Notes: generated from the letters alone by a model not told the origin. DNA of 64,000 bases from Brevundimonas bullata (GCF_014207965.1 NZ_JACHLM010000001.1:1-64000), one strand, 5' to 3'. Counted from the first letter of the stretch, positions 7,465 through 16,776 are shown. Translations and numbers: made by a program.

Positions 7465-8202
7465 GTGGAAAACGCCGCCTACATCGGATTGTCCCGCCAG
7501 ATGACGCTTCGCCGCGAGCTCGACATCGTGGCGAACAACGTCGCCAACGCCGACACCACCGGATTCAAGGTCGAACAGCTGATGGTCGGGACCGAGGTCG
7601 GTCAGCGCGCCCGTAACGACAACATCCGCCCCTCGGCCAGCTTCGTGCTGGACAAGGGCGTGGGCCGCGACTTCGGCCAGGGCTCGATGAAGCAGACCGG
7701 CCGGTCGCTGGACTTCGCCATCGAGGGCGAAGGCGCCTTCTTCGCGGTCCAGAGCGGCGCCGGCCAAGCCTATACCCGCGACGGCGGCTTCACCACCAAC
7801 GCCGAGGGCGTGCTGACCACCAAGCAGGGCCTGCCGGTCCTGGGCGACGGCGCCCCGATCACCCTCGACCCCGAACTCGGCCCGGTCAGCGTCGGCGCCG
7901 ACGGCACGATCAGCCAGCAGGGCCAACCCGTCGGCCGCCTGAACGCCGTCCGCTTCGACGCCCTCGGCGCCTTGCAGAAAAGCGGCGACGGCCTCTACCG
8001 CAACACCTCCAACGCCCAACCCACGGACGCCACGGACGTGCAGATCCGCCAGGGCATGCTGGAGGGGTCGAACGTCAACACGCTTCAGGAAATCACCAAC
8101 CTGATCGAGATCAGCCGCGCCTACGAGCGTGTCACCAAGATGATCGAAAACGCCAACGACCTGTCACGCCGCTCGGTCGAGCGGCTGGGCCGGGTCAGCT
8201 AG
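7465..8202 (+). CDS. flgF: Flagellar basal-body rod protein FlgF
   Basis: A 245-residue proximal rod protein exported by the flagellar type III system. The N-terminus has the rod/hook pattern (YIGLSRQMTLRRELDIVANNVANADTTGFK) and the C-terminus the matching helix with GMLEGSNVNTLQEITNLIEISRAYE. The start is GTG, with AAGGAG eight bases upstream. It is the first gene of a four-gene operon whose genes are 3-16 bases apart. Confidence 0.95.
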   Translation: MENAAYIGLSRQMTLRRELDIVANNVANADTTGFKVEQLMVGTEVGQRARNDNIRPSASFVLDKGVGRDFGQGSMKQTGRSLDFAIEGEGAFFAVQSGAGQAYTRDGGFTTNAEGVLTTKQGLPVLGDGAPITLDPELGPVSVGADGTISQQGQPVGRLNAVRFDALGALQKSGDGLYRNTSNAQPTDATDVQIRQGMLEGSNVNTLQEITNLIEISRAYERVTKMIENANDLSRRSVERLGRVS

Positions 8203-8218
8203 TAAGGACGCCTGAACG

Positions 8219-9007
8219 ATGCGCGCTCTCAGAACCGCCACCTCCGGCATGCTGGCTCAACAGCTGAACGTCGAGGTCATCTCCAACAACATCGCCAACA
8301 TGAACACGGTCGGCTTCAAGCGTCAGCGGGCCGAGTTCCAGGACCTGCTGTACCAGAACGTCGAACGCATGGGCTCGCAGTCCTCGACCCAGGGCACCGT
8401 CGTCCCGACCGGCATCCAGATCGGCGCCGGCGTCAAGGCGGGCAGCGTCTATCGCATCACCGAACAGGGCAGCCCCACCCGCTCGGGCAACCCCTATGAC
8501 ATCGCCATCGACGGCAAGGGCTACTTCCAGATCACCATGCCCTCGGGCGAGATCGCCTACACCCGGGCCGGCAACTTCGCGGTGAACGGCGAAGGTCAGC
8601 TGGTCACCGAAGACGGCTATGCGGTCGAACCCGCCATCACCATTCCCCAGGACGCCATCGACGTCTCCATCTCCAAGTCGGGCCAGGTTCAGGTCACGAC
8701 CCAGGGCCAGACCGCGCCGCAGACCGTGGGCCAGCTGGAACTGGCCACCTTCTTCAACGAGGCGGGCCTGGAAGCCATCGGCGACAACCTGCTGCTGGAA
8801 ACCGCCGCCTCGGGCGCGGCCACCATCGGCGCCCCCAACGAGCCGGGCTATGGTCACCTGCTGCAGGGCTATACCGAGGCCTCCAACGTCGACGCCGTCA
8901 GCGAGATCACCAACCTGATCGTGGCCCAGCGCGCCTATGAGATGAACTCCAAGGTCATCACCACCGCCGACGAAATGCTGTCCGTCTCGGCCCAGGTGAA
9001 GAGCTAG
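8219..9007 (+). CDS. flgG: Flagellar distal rod protein FlgG
   Basis: A 262-residue distal rod protein. The first 45 residues contain the hallmark TATSGMLAQQLNVEVISNNI and GFKRQRAEFQDLLYQ, and the C-terminal helix has QGYTEASNVDAVSEITNLI and AQRAYEMNSKVI. Full length for the family. It starts 16 bases after flgF with a GGA-type ribosome site and is followed closely by flgA. Confidence 0.96.
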   Translation: MRALRTATSGMLAQQLNVEVISNNIANMNTVGFKRQRAEFQDLLYQNVERMGSQSSTQGTVVPTGIQIGAGVKAGSVYRITEQGSPTRSGNPYDIAIDGKGYFQITMPSGEIAYTRAGNFAVNGEGQLVTEDGYAVEPAITIPQDAIDVSISKSGQVQVTTQGQTAPQTVGQLELATFFNEAGLEAIGDNLLLETAASGAATIGAPNEPGYGHLLQGYTEASNVDAVSEITNLIVAQRAYEMNSKVITTADEMLSVSAQVKS

Positions 9008-9010
9008 GTC

Positions 9011-9796
9011 ATGGCCATGATCCGCAGCCTTTCGCTGGCCCTGGCCCTCGCAGCCCTGGCCGCCCCAGCCCTGGCCGGTCCCGTCAGCCTGCTGCCCGAT
9101 CCCGTCGACGACGACGGTCGCGTCACCCTGGGCGAGCTGTTCGACGACGCGGGCGCAGCGTCAGGCGTCGTGGTCGGCCAGCGCCTCGGCGCCACGGCCG
9201 TCTTCGAGGCCAGCCAGATCCAGGCCGCCGCCCGCCGCGCCGGTCTGGAATGGGCCAACCCCCAGGGCCTGCGCCGCATCGTGGTGCGCGAAGGCGGGGC
9301 GGCTCCCGCCGAGGCCTCGGCCCGCCCCGCCGCCGCCACCGCCACCGTGGCCTCGCGCCCCGGCGCCACGGTCGAGGTCCTGACCTACGCCCGCAGCCTG
9401 GCCGCCGGCGACATCGTCCAGCCCGCCGACGTGGTCTGGTCCACGGTTCAGGCCCACCAAGCCCCCGCCGGCGGTCCCCAGGACGCTGATCAGGTCGTCG
9501 GTCTCTCGGCCAAGCGGGCGCTGCGCGCCGGCGCCGCCGTGACCAGCCGCGACCTGGCCTCGCCCCAGGTCATCGCCCGCAACGACATGGTCGAGGTCGC
9601 CTATGTGGTCGGCGGGGTCGAACTGACCGTCACCGGCAAGGCCACGCGCAACGCCTCGGCGGGCGAGCCCCTGCCCGTGCTGAACGTTCAGTCGGGCCGC
9701 ACCATCGACGCCGTGGCTGTGTCGCCGGGCCGCGCCGTCGCCGGGCCCGCCGCCCAGATGGCCCGCGCCAATCCGCAACAGTTCGCCGCCCGTTGA
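9011..9796 (+). CDS. flgA: Flagellar P-ring assembly chaperone FlgA
   Basis: A 261-residue periplasmic chaperone needed for FlgI polymerisation into the P ring. It has a Sec signal peptide (LSLALALAALAAPALAGP) and a C-terminal SAF-type domain starting with VEVLTYARSLAAGDIVQPADVVW and ending in GKATRNASAGEPLPVLNVQSG. It lies three bases after flgG. The FlgI gene it should serve is not in this window. Confidence 0.9.
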   Translation: MAMIRSLSLALALAALAAPALAGPVSLLPDPVDDDGRVTLGELFDDAGAASGVVVGQRLGATAVFEASQIQAAARRAGLEWANPQGLRRIVVREGGAAPAEASARPAAATATVASRPGATVEVLTYARSLAAGDIVQPADVVWSTVQAHQAPAGGPQDADQVVGLSAKRALRAGAAVTSRDLASPQVIARNDMVEVAYVVGGVELTVTGKATRNASAGEPLPVLNVQSGRTIDAVAVSPGRAVAGPAAQMARANPQQFAAR

Positions 9797-9807
9797 GAGA
9801 TCCCGTC

Positions 9808-10530
9808 ATGCGTAAAGTCCTGATCCTCGCCGCCGCCGCTTCCGCCCTGTCTCTCGGCGCCTGCTCCACCGCGCTCGAAGCCGTGAGAGGCCCGGAACTG
9901 GCCCCCGTCGGCTATCCCGCCGCCCTGGTTCCGATCGAACAGGCCTATCTGCCGACTCCGACCCCGGCCTCGCCGAACAGCCTGTGGCGCACCGGGGCCC
10001 GCAGCTTCTTCGGCGATCAGCGCGCCCGTCGCGTCGGCGACATCCTGACGGTCAACATCGACATCAACGACCGCGCCCAGACCCAGAACTCGACCCAGCG
10101 CGCCCGTAGCAACGCCATTTCCGGCGGCGTGACCAACTTCTTTGGGCTGGAGAATAGTCTGGGCCGCGCCTTCCCAGGCGGCTTCGACCCCGCCAAGATG
10201 GTCGGCACCGAGGGCGAGTCCAACGCCTCGGGCTCAGGCAGCGTCAACCGCTCGGAGCGCGTCAACCTGACCGTGGCCGCCGTGGTCACCGCCGTCATGC
10301 CCAACGGCAACATGGTCATCCAGGGTCGGCAAGAAGTGCGCACCAACCGCGAGGTCCGCGAACTGACCGTCGCCGGCATCGTGCGCCCCGAGGATATCTC
10401 CTCGGCCAACACCATCGCCCACACCCAGATCGCCGAGGCCCGCATCAGCTACGGCGGTCGCGGCGACATCAGCCGGATGCAGTCCACGCCTGCCGCCCAG
10501 TCCCTGGTGGAGCGCTTCAGCCCGTTCTGA
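9808..10530 (+). CDS. flgH: Flagellar L-ring lipoprotein FlgH
   Basis: A 240-residue outer-membrane lipoprotein forming the L ring. The signal peptide ends in a lipobox with the lipidated Cys near residue 19 (LSLGAC). The FlgH body is clear: SLWRTGARSFFGDQRARRVGDILTV, the VAAVVTAVMPNGNMVIQG strand and the REVRELTVAGIVRPEDIS segment. The ATG at 9808 is preceded by GAGAGA and is 11 bases after the flgA stop; an in-frame TTG at 9793 is unlikely. Last gene of the operon. Confidence 0.94.
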   Translation: MRKVLILAAAASALSLGACSTALEAVRGPELAPVGYPAALVPIEQAYLPTPTPASPNSLWRTGARSFFGDQRARRVGDILTVNIDINDRAQTQNSTQRARSNAISGGVTNFFGLENSLGRAFPGGFDPAKMVGTEGESNASGSGSVNRSERVNLTVAAVVTAVMPNGNMVIQGRQEVRTNREVRELTVAGIVRPEDISSANTIAHTQIAEARISYGGRGDISRMQSTPAAQSLVERFSPF

Positions 10531-10652
10531 TCCGCGTTCGTCGAGCGTGTTTTTCCAGTGACTCGCCATCACGGAATCGCGCGCGTTCAAGCGGAGCGGT
10601 GAACCCTTAACAAGCGACCCGCGTTTGCTCTGTCGAACGCGAGTGATTTGTA

Positions 10653-11120
10653 ATGTTGAAGTCCCTGCTTCCCGCCGCCGCCGCCCTCAGTCTCGCCGCT
10701 CTTGCGGGGCAGGCCATGACCACCGCCCCAACCGTCCCCGGCGAAGGCGCTCCGGGCTGGCATCTTCTGCACGAAGGGCCGATGGCCAAGCTGGCCTATG
10801 GCCTGGCGGATTCCGATCAGGTGGCCCTGATGCTGACCTGCTCGCCCGGCGACCGCACCGCCGTCGTCTATGGCGACACCCAGCCGCAAAGCCCCGCCCT
10901 GACGCCCGCGTCCATTGGGCCGCAGCCGATCGACCCCCTGTCTGACGGCGAGGCCTATGAGGCCCGCCTGCCCCTGAGCGACGCGGCCCTGACCGGCTTG
11001 GCGCGCGGCGGGCGCATGACGGTCCAGACCGAGGCCGGCGCCCGGCAACTGCGCGCCAGCCGCGCCGAACGCCGCATGGTCCAGGGCTTCATCAGCTATT
11101 GCGCTTCCAGCCACGCCTGA
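10653..11120 (+). CDS. Exported protein, first of three tandem paralogs
   Basis: A 155-residue protein with a signal peptide (LLPAAAALSLAALAGQAM). I recognise no family. The mature part contains GWHLLHEGPMAKLAYGLAD, LMLTCSPGD near residue 70, and a C-terminal GFISYCASS. The two following genes repeat the same layout (Trp-rich start, a central Cys-x-Pro-Gly, a last Cys near the end), so these look like divergent copies of one family, with the two cysteines possibly forming a disulphide. Function unknown. Confidence 0.75.
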   Translation: MLKSLLPAAAALSLAALAGQAMTTAPTVPGEGAPGWHLLHEGPMAKLAYGLADSDQVALMLTCSPGDRTAVVYGDTQPQSPALTPASIGPQPIDPLSDGEAYEARLPLSDAALTGLARGGRMTVQTEAGARQLRASRAERRMVQGFISYCASSHA

Positions 11121-11157
11121 TCACAGTCCCCCCGAACCCATCAGCGGGGGCTGAACC

Positions 11158-11592
11158 ATGACCACCTTTCTCGGGCTTGCGCTCGCCTTGACGCTTCAGA
11201 CCGCGCCGACAGCGACCGCCGAGGCCTGGACCTGGACCCTCTATGCCGACAACGGGCCGCTGGTCCTGGCCAATGAGATCCCCGACACCCCGCGCCTGCT
11301 CACCACGTTGGAATGTGCGCCTGGTTCCAGCATCGTGCGTCTGACCCTCTATGGCGCCGCACCCGTCGAAGGCATCGCCGTCATCACCTCGGGCGCCGCC
11401 TCCGCCAATGCCGAAGTCCGCCCCCGGCGCGGCCAGCTGCAGACCATGCTGCGCGCCGACCATCCTGTCTTCGCCGCCTTCCAGGCCAGTGGAAAACTGC
11501 AAGTCTCGGTCGGCGAACAGACGTCGCCGGTAGAGATCGATCGGGCGAATCTGTCCAAGCTGCGCCGGTTCGCCGAACTCTGCACCGGCTGA
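11158..11592 (+). CDS. Exported protein, second of three tandem paralogs
   Basis: A 144-residue protein with a short signal peptide (FLGLALALTLQTAPTATA). The mature part starts WTWTLYADNGPLVLANE, has TLECAPGSS near residue 60, a DHPVFAAFQASGKLQV segment, and ends RRFAELCTG. Positions and spacing of the two Cys match its neighbours. It lies 37 bases after the first copy and eight bases before the third, so the three are probably one operon. Function unknown. Confidence 0.75.
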   Translation: MTTFLGLALALTLQTAPTATAEAWTWTLYADNGPLVLANEIPDTPRLLTTLECAPGSSIVRLTLYGAAPVEGIAVITSGAASANAEVRPRRGQLQTMLRADHPVFAAFQASGKLQVSVGEQTSPVEIDRANLSKLRRFAELCTG

Positions 11593-11600
11593 GGACCACC

Positions 11601-12101
11601 ATGCGCCTGACCGTCTGGACCGCCCCCGCCCTCGCGGCGCTCGCTCTCGCGGGTTGCGCACCCACGCTGAAATCTGAGTTCGCCGGGGCCTCCAGCGGCG
11701 CTCCCATCCCTGTGGCCGGCTACGACTGGCATCTGAACGAGGACGCCGAAGAGGCCAGCCTGTCCTACGGCATGGCCGAGACCGACGACGTGCCTCTGGA
11801 CCTGTCGTGTCGCCCCGGCTCGGGCGCCCTGCAAATCCTGCAGACTGTCGCCGAGGACCACCCCAAGGTCATCGCCCTGGAATCCGGCGGCGACACGGAA
11901 ACCTATCCCGCCAAGGCCGAGCCCTCGGCCATGCACGACGGCGTCGATCTGACCGCCGTCGCCCGCACCACCGACCCGGTCTTCCTGCGCTTCCGCAAGC
12001 TGGGCTGGCTGGCGACCTACGGGCTCGACTATCGCACCCCTCTGGTGGCCCAGCAGGGCTCGGACAAGCAGATCGACCGCTTCTTCATCCTCTGCGGCTG
12101 A
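11601..12101 (+). CDS. Lipoprotein, third of three tandem paralogs
   Basis: A 166-residue lipoprotein (lipobox LALAGC, Cys19). The mature part has YDWHLNEDAEEASLSYGMAE, LDLSCRPGS, a DPVFLRFRKLGWL segment resembling DHPVFAAFQASGKL of the second copy, and a C-terminal RFFILCG. The ATG at 11601 follows GAGGACC and is preferred over longer in-frame starts that run into the previous gene. Unlike the other two copies it is membrane-anchored. Function unknown. Confidence 0.75.
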   Translation: MRLTVWTAPALAALALAGCAPTLKSEFAGASSGAPIPVAGYDWHLNEDAEEASLSYGMAETDDVPLDLSCRPGSGALQILQTVAEDHPKVIALESGGDTETYPAKAEPSAMHDGVDLTAVARTTDPVFLRFRKLGWLATYGLDYRTPLVAQQGSDKQIDRFFILCG

Positions 12102-12167
12102 CACCCGACATAGCTTGACCGTCGGCTGCTACGCCTGTCTCCTCCGCTCGCTTGAGGGAGGACAGTC

Positions 12168-13973
12168 ATGCACAAGCAATTTCTGATAGGGGCGGCTCTG
12201 GCTGCATTCATGGCGGCGACGCCGGCTCTGGCCGAGGCGTCGTCACGCGCAGCGCCCGGCGCTCAAACCTCGGCCCAAAGCACTGCCCTCGCCAGCGTCC
12301 TGGCCGACTACGAAGCCTACCTCCGCCGCGTCGACCCGATCAGCGCCGGCATGGAGGGCGACCGCGAGGCCTTGTCGCGCCTGCCCGACCCCACCCGTGC
12401 GGGCGAACTGGCGCGCGTCGCGCCCCTGACCGCCCTGCTGAACCGGGTCGAGGCGATCAGTCCGTCGTCCCTCAACGAAGACGAACAACTGAATCGATCC
12501 TTCGTCGCCTATCTGATCCGCCGCAACCTGGACGCCATCCCGCTGGACGGCGGTCGCCTGGCCTTCAGCTCCGAAGGCGGCCCCGGTCAGGGCGTGGCCT
12601 ATCTGGCCAGCTCGACCCGCATCACATCGGCCGCCGACGCCGAGGCCTGGCTGTCACGAATGAGCGGCATCCCCGGCCTCTACGACGCCGCCATCGCCGA
12701 CGCCCGCCGCGGCCTCGACACCGGTCTGGTTCAGGCCCGCTCCGTCGTCGACAGCGCCCTGGCCCTGGCCGAAACGGACGTGAAGCCGCGCGAGGGCGGC
12801 GACATCCTGATGCAGCCGTTCAAAGCCCTGCCCGCGACCATTCCCGCCGCCGAACAGGCGCGCCTGCGCGCTCGCGCCCAGGCCTTGATCGACGGCCCGG
12901 TCGCCCAGCGCCGCCTCGCCTGGCGCGACCTGCTGAAGAACGACTACCGACCGCGTGCCCCCGTCGAGCCCGGCATGACCCACCGCCCCGGCGGTCGCGA
13001 GCTCTACGCCAACGCCGTGCGCAGCTACACCACCACCGACCTGACCCCGGATCAGGTGCACCAGATCGGTCTGGAAGAGGTCGCTCGCATCCGCGCCCGG
13101 ATGCAGGACGAAATGCGCGCCGCCGGCTGGACTGGCGACTTCGCCGGTTTCCTCAACTTCCTGCGCACCGATCCGCAATTCTATGCCACCAGCCGCGAAC
13201 AGTTGCTGGAAAAGGCGTCGGAAATCTCCAAGCGCGCCGACGACGGCCTGCCCGCCCTGTTCGGGACCCTGCCCCGCCTGCCCTATGGTGTCCGCCCCGT
13301 CCCGCGCGAGATCGAGGACAGCTACACCACCGGCCGATACAATCCCGGCTCGATACAGAACGGCGTGGCCGGCGGCTATATCGTCAACACCTCGAAACTG
13401 GATCAGCGCCCGCTCTATGAGTTGCCGGCCCTGACCGTCCACGAGGCCGTCCCCGGCCACCATCTGCAGATCGCCTTGCAGCAGGAGGCGGCGGATCAGC
13501 CCTACTACCGCCGCGGCGCCGACGTGACCGCCTTCACCGAGGGCTGGGGCCTCTATTCCGAGTTCCTGGGCGAGGAAATGGGCATCTACCGCACCCCCTA
13601 CGAACGCTTCGGCCGCCTCAGCTACGAGATGTGGCGCGCCTGCCGTCTGGTGGCGGACACCGGCCTGCACTGGCGGGGCTGGACCGAAGAACAGGCCCGC
13701 GCCTGCTTCCGCGACAACTCGGCGCTCGCCCCGCACAACATCGAGACCGAGCTTCAGCGCTACATCGGCTGGCCGGGTCAGGCCACGGCCTACAAAATCG
13801 GCGAGATCCGTCTGCGCCAGATCCGTCAGAAGGCCGAACGCGAACTGGGCGACCGCTTCGACGTCCGCACCTTCCATGACGCCCTGCTGGTCGACGGCCC
13901 CCTGCCGCTGGACCTCCTCGACGCCCGCATGGACCGCTGGATCGCCGAGCAGAAGGCGAGGCCCGCGACGTAG
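12168..13973 (+). CDS. Secreted DUF885 family protein (putative metallohydrolase)
   Basis: A 601-residue exported protein of the DUF885 family. It has a signal peptide (FLIGAALAAFMAATPALAEA) and the family motif TVHEAVPGHHLQIALQQE near residue 425, a zinc-binding HExxxxHH-like pattern, then a conserved EGWGLYSEFLGEEMG about 25 residues on. GGGAGGA precedes the ATG. Members are thought to be zinc peptidases or hydrolases; the substrate is unknown. It is transcribed in the same direction as the three paralogs upstream, with a 66-base gap. Confidence 0.85.
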   Translation: MHKQFLIGAALAAFMAATPALAEASSRAAPGAQTSAQSTALASVLADYEAYLRRVDPISAGMEGDREALSRLPDPTRAGELARVAPLTALLNRVEAISPSSLNEDEQLNRSFVAYLIRRNLDAIPLDGGRLAFSSEGGPGQGVAYLASSTRITSAADAEAWLSRMSGIPGLYDAAIADARRGLDTGLVQARSVVDSALALAETDVKPREGGDILMQPFKALPATIPAAEQARLRARAQALIDGPVAQRRLAWRDLLKNDYRPRAPVEPGMTHRPGGRELYANAVRSYTTTDLTPDQVHQIGLEEVARIRARMQDEMRAAGWTGDFAGFLNFLRTDPQFYATSREQLLEKASEISKRADDGLPALFGTLPRLPYGVRPVPREIEDSYTTGRYNPGSIQNGVAGGYIVNTSKLDQRPLYELPALTVHEAVPGHHLQIALQQEAADQPYYRRGADVTAFTEGWGLYSEFLGEEMGIYRTPYERFGRLSYEMWRACRLVADTGLHWRGWTEEQARACFRDNSALAPHNIETELQRYIGWPGQATAYKIGEIRLRQIRQKAERELGDRFDVRTFHDALLVDGPLPLDLLDARMDRWIAEQKARPAT

Positions 13974-14315
13974 CTAGAGCCCCAGTTCCGCCCGCGCCTT
14001 CTTCGTCAGCTTGCCGACGATGATGGCGTGGGCGGACTGGATATGGTCCGCCAGCTCCTCGTCCGCCCAGTCGTCGATCTGCGGCAGGTTCACCCATTTG
14101 GCGCGCGCCATATAGGGCGCCGGTCGCGCATGGCCGCTCTCGGTCAGCACCTCATAGGCGATGTCCGAGACCTTGAACGACACCCCGCCCGTCGCCCCCA
14201 CCATGACGAACATCTTGCCGCCGACCTTGTAGGCGTCGTGGTCGTCGCCGAACGGATGGTCCAGCGTCGCCCCCGGCAGCGCCAGACAAACCCGGCCTAC
14301 CCCCTCCCGGTCCAT
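13974..14315 (-). CDS. MmcQ/YjbR-like protein
   Basis: A 113-residue small protein of the YjbR (CyaY-like fold) family: MDREGVGRVCLALPGATLDHPFGDDHDAYKVGGKMF at the N-terminus, FKVSDIAYEVLTES and PYMARAKWVNL in the middle, and a helical end with HAIIVGKLTKKARAEL. Some members bind DNA; the role is not settled. The start at 14315 gives the family N-terminus and lies one base after the msrA stop, so the two are co-translated. It is convergent with the DUF885 gene and its stop abuts that gene's end. Confidence 0.82.
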   Translation of the reverse strand: MDREGVGRVCLALPGATLDHPFGDDHDAYKVGGKMFVMVGATGGVSFKVSDIAYEVLTESGHARPAPYMARAKWVNLPQIDDWADEELADHIQSAHAIIVGKLTKKARAELGL

Positions 14316-14316
14316 C

Positions 14317-14967
14317 CTAGGCTTCCACGCCGACGCCGATCGGGCAGACCACCCCGGTCCCGCCGATGCCGCAGTATCCCGCCGGGTTCTTGGCCAGATA
14401 GCCCTGATGATAGTCCTCGGCGAAGTAATAGGGCCCGGCCGGTTCGATCTCGGTCGTGATCGTTCCCTTGCCCGCCGCCGACAGCGCCGCCTGATAGGCG
14501 TCACGCGAGGCTTCCGCCTCCGCCTGTTGCGCCGCGTTCAGCGTATAGATGGTCGAGCGGTACTGCGTGCCCTGATCATTACCCTGGCGCATGCCCTGGG
14601 TCGGGTCATGGTTCTCCCAGAAGGCCTTCAGCAGATCGCCGTAGGAAATGATCTTCGGGTCGAACACCACCTGCACCACCTCGGCATGGCCGGTCCGCCC
14701 GGAACAAACCTCTTGATAGGTCGGGTTCGGCGTGATCCCGCCTGCATAGCCCGCCGACGTCACCCAGACGCCCGGCAGCTGCCAGAACACCCGCTCCACG
14801 CCCCAGAAGCAGCCCATGCCGAACACCGCGGTCTCGAACCCCTCCGGATGAGGCCCCTTCAGCGCATGACCCAGCACGAAATGGGTCGCATCGGTCGCCA
14901 GCGGCGTGTCTCGCCCCGGCAGCGCCGTCTCGGCGGTCGGCAGTTCGGCGGCTTTTTGGAACAGCAT
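14317..14967 (-). CDS. msrA: Peptide methionine sulfoxide reductase MsrA
   Basis: A 216-residue enzyme that reduces S-methionine sulfoxide in proteins and free Met, here probably cytoplasmic, as no signal peptide is seen. The nucleophilic Cys53 is in GMGCFWGVE, followed by GYAGG, the [14 protein letters not shown] strand and the QYRSTIY and QGYLAKNP segments. A C-terminal [13 protein letters not shown] carries candidate recycling cysteines. The N-terminal 45-residue extension is usual for the longer MsrA group. It is the first gene of a two-gene operon with the YjbR-like gene. Confidence 0.95.
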   Translation of the reverse strand: MLFQKAAELPTAETALPGRDTPLATDATHFVLGHALKGPHPEGFETAVFGMGCFWGVERVFWQLPGVWVTSAGYAGGITPNPTYQEVCSGRTGHAEVVQVVFDPKIISYGDLLKAFWENHDPTQGMRQGNDQGTQYRSTIYTLNAAQQAEAEASRDAYQAALSAAGKGTITTEIEPAGPYYFAEDYHQGYLAKNPAGYCGIGGTGVVCPIGVGVEA

Positions 14968-15114
14968 TGAAAAAATCTCGCAGAAATCAGCGGCAAAATC
15001 GACTTCCCCCCATATGGGGCGTCAAAGGGCGCTTGCCGAGGGGGTCATGCTGTTCTATCAGCCTCGCTCCGCTGGATCGACCGTCCGGCGGCTACACGGC
15101 GACGTCGTGGAAAC

Positions 15115-15204
15115 GGACAGGTGGCGGAGTGGTCGATCGCGCACGCTTGGAAAGCGTGTGTAGGTGAAAGCCTACCGAGGGTTCGAATCCCTCTCTGTCC
15201 GCCA
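15115..15204 (+). tRNA. tRNA-Ser (anticodon GGA)
   Basis: A class II tRNA with acceptor stem GGACAGG pairing to TCTGTCC, anticodon stem CACGC/GCGTG and loop TTGGAAA giving anticodon GGA (15149-15151), a long variable arm (GTAGGTGAAAGCCTAC), the T loop GGTTCGAATCC and an encoded CCA. Confidence 0.96.
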
Positions 15205-15747
15205 CGATGCGTTTTCAGGCGTTGATGTCCGGTGAACGCCACGAGCTCATGCGCAGAACAACCGGCCTCGCCTATCCGGCTGCTCACCTGACCATGCCAT
15301 ATGCAGTTTCATATTTCTGGTCTGCAACGTCGTCGGACGGATACTAAACACGGGAGCTCAGGCGCTCGACAGACGCGCGGGGCACTCTCCATCGTTGCAG
15401 TTCAGTGGGCGCCGGAAAAAACGGCGCTGATCGAGCGTTGTGGTTTTCGACCGTTCAGAGCTATCCACAGACTTGCCCACTGCCCCCGGCGCGGCTGTCC
15501 ACAGCCCGGCCGGTCCCAATCGTTGCTCGACCAAGGCGTATCCTACCGAGGAACGAGGCATCGCAAAAGAAACGCTCGAGAACCCCGATGCAGGCCACAG
15601 GCCCCTATTCTTTGGCGTCTTGGCGCGGGGATTATAGAGAATGGAACCAGGGCTTCAGCCCGGCTGCGTCCGCTCGTTCAATTCTGGCGTGCGCCGCCGC
15701 GTTGAAAACCTTCCCAAGCCCGCCGTCGCCGCCTAAACCCTCAGTTA
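15205..15747. other. 540-base stretch without a convincing gene
   Basis: Downstream of tRNA-Ser no frame shows a ribosome site with protein-like composition. The first 150 bases are less GC-rich than the neighbours. Two imperfect DnaA-box-like words (CTATCCACA at 15470, CTGTCCACA at 15498) and a GCGCCG/CGGCGC hairpin are visible. It may be the scar of an element once integrated at the tRNA gene, but no integrase piece or repeat of the tRNA end is seen. Confidence 0.4.
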
Positions 15748-16776
15748 ATGACCTTCGACCGACTCTCCCGCCGCAACCTGCTGCTGGGCGCCGCCGGCCT
15801 GACCGCTGCGGGAGCCCTGTCCGCCTGCGGCCGCACCGAGGCGACGGTCGACGAGGCTGGCCGCGTGCGTCTGCGCCTCGCGGCTGGCGGTCCCGTCACC
15901 GCCGCCCATGGCGGCTTTTATCAGGCCATCGCCACCGGGACCTATGAGCGGCGCGGTCTCAATGTCGAGATTTTGACGGGCGCGGCGGGCGCCGACATAC
16001 CCGCCCTGCTGGCCGCCAGCGCCGTCGAACTGGCCGTCGGCGTCGACAGTTTCGCGCCCATGCGGCTGATCGCCGACCGCGCCCCCGTCAAGGCTGTCGC
16101 CGCCTTCCTCCAAAAGGACCCTGTCGTCCTGATGGCCCGCCCGGACCAGCCGCTGGAGGCGCTGTCCGCTCTGCGCGACCGTACCATTCTGATGAGCCCC
16201 GCCGACCAGGCCGGCTTCTGGAACTGGCTGCAGACCCGCTTCGAGCTGACCGCCGATCAAGCCCGGCCTGGCACACCCGAGGACAACCTCAAGGCCTTCC
16301 GCGACGATCCCAAGGCGGTTCTGGTCGGACGTCTGACGGCAGGCGATCCCACTCTGATCGCGCGCGAGGCCGGCTTCACGCCGCGCGTCCTGATCCCCGC
16401 CGACGACGGCTACCCCTCCTATTCCAGCCTGGTTCTGGCCCCGAACGCCTTCGCCCGCGATAACGCCAAGGCCCTGCGTGACTTCATCGCAGCCTCGGTC
16501 GAGGGCTGGCGCGACTATGTCCATGGCGACGGGTCGAAAGCCGATACCCTGATCCGCCGCGCCAACCCGGACCTGAACCAGCGTCTGCTGAACGCCGTCC
16601 GCGAGAGTCTGAGGACCGAAGCCGTGGTCGACGGCGGCGACGCCGCCCTCTACGGCCTGGGGACCATGACCGCCGAGCGCTGGCAGGCCTTCGCTGAACA
16701 GACCGAGGACGCCTATCCTTCGGCCCCTGACTGGCGCGAGGCCTTCACCGTCCAGTACCTGCCTGGACGTGGCTGA
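15748..16776 (+). CDS. ABC transporter substrate-binding lipoprotein (SsuA/NMT1-like)
   Basis: A 342-residue periplasmic binding protein. The N-terminus has a twin-arginine-like SRRNLLLG followed by a lipobox with Cys27 (LSACG), so it may be a Tat-exported lipoprotein. The fold is NMT1/SsuA-type: RLAAGGPVTAAHGGFYQAIATGTYERRGLNVEI, the LLAASAVELAVGVDSF segment and a C-terminal helical part. Relatives bind sulfonates, nitrate or pyrimidine precursors. No permease or ATPase gene is adjacent, so the ligand cannot be inferred. Confidence 0.82.
   Translation: MTFDRLSRRNLLLGAAGLTAAGALSACGRTEATVDEAGRVRLRLAAGGPVTAAHGGFYQAIATGTYERRGLNVEILTGAAGADIPALLAASAVELAVGVDSFAPMRLIADRAPVKAVAAFLQKDPVVLMARPDQPLEALSALRDRTILMSPADQAGFWNWLQTRFELTADQARPGTPEDNLKAFRDDPKAVLVGRLTAGDPTLIAREAGFTPRVLIPADDGYPSYSSLVLAPNAFARDNAKALRDFIAASVEGWRDYVHGDGSKADTLIRRANPDLNQRLLNAVRESLRTEAVVDGGDAALYGLGTMTAERWQAFAEQTEDAYPSAPDWREAFTVQYLPGRG

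Noticed and set aside
15470..15506. Possible replication origin from two DnaA-box-like words
   Set aside because: Both words have mismatches (one and two), there is no AT-rich unwinding region or origin-linked gene, and the tRNA flank gives a simpler context.
15301..15947. Overlapping frames of 134 and 180 codons downstream of tRNA-Ser
   Set aside because: Biased Arg/Ala/Pro composition, no ribosome site, and one runs into the clear start of the substrate-binding lipoprotein gene in another frame.
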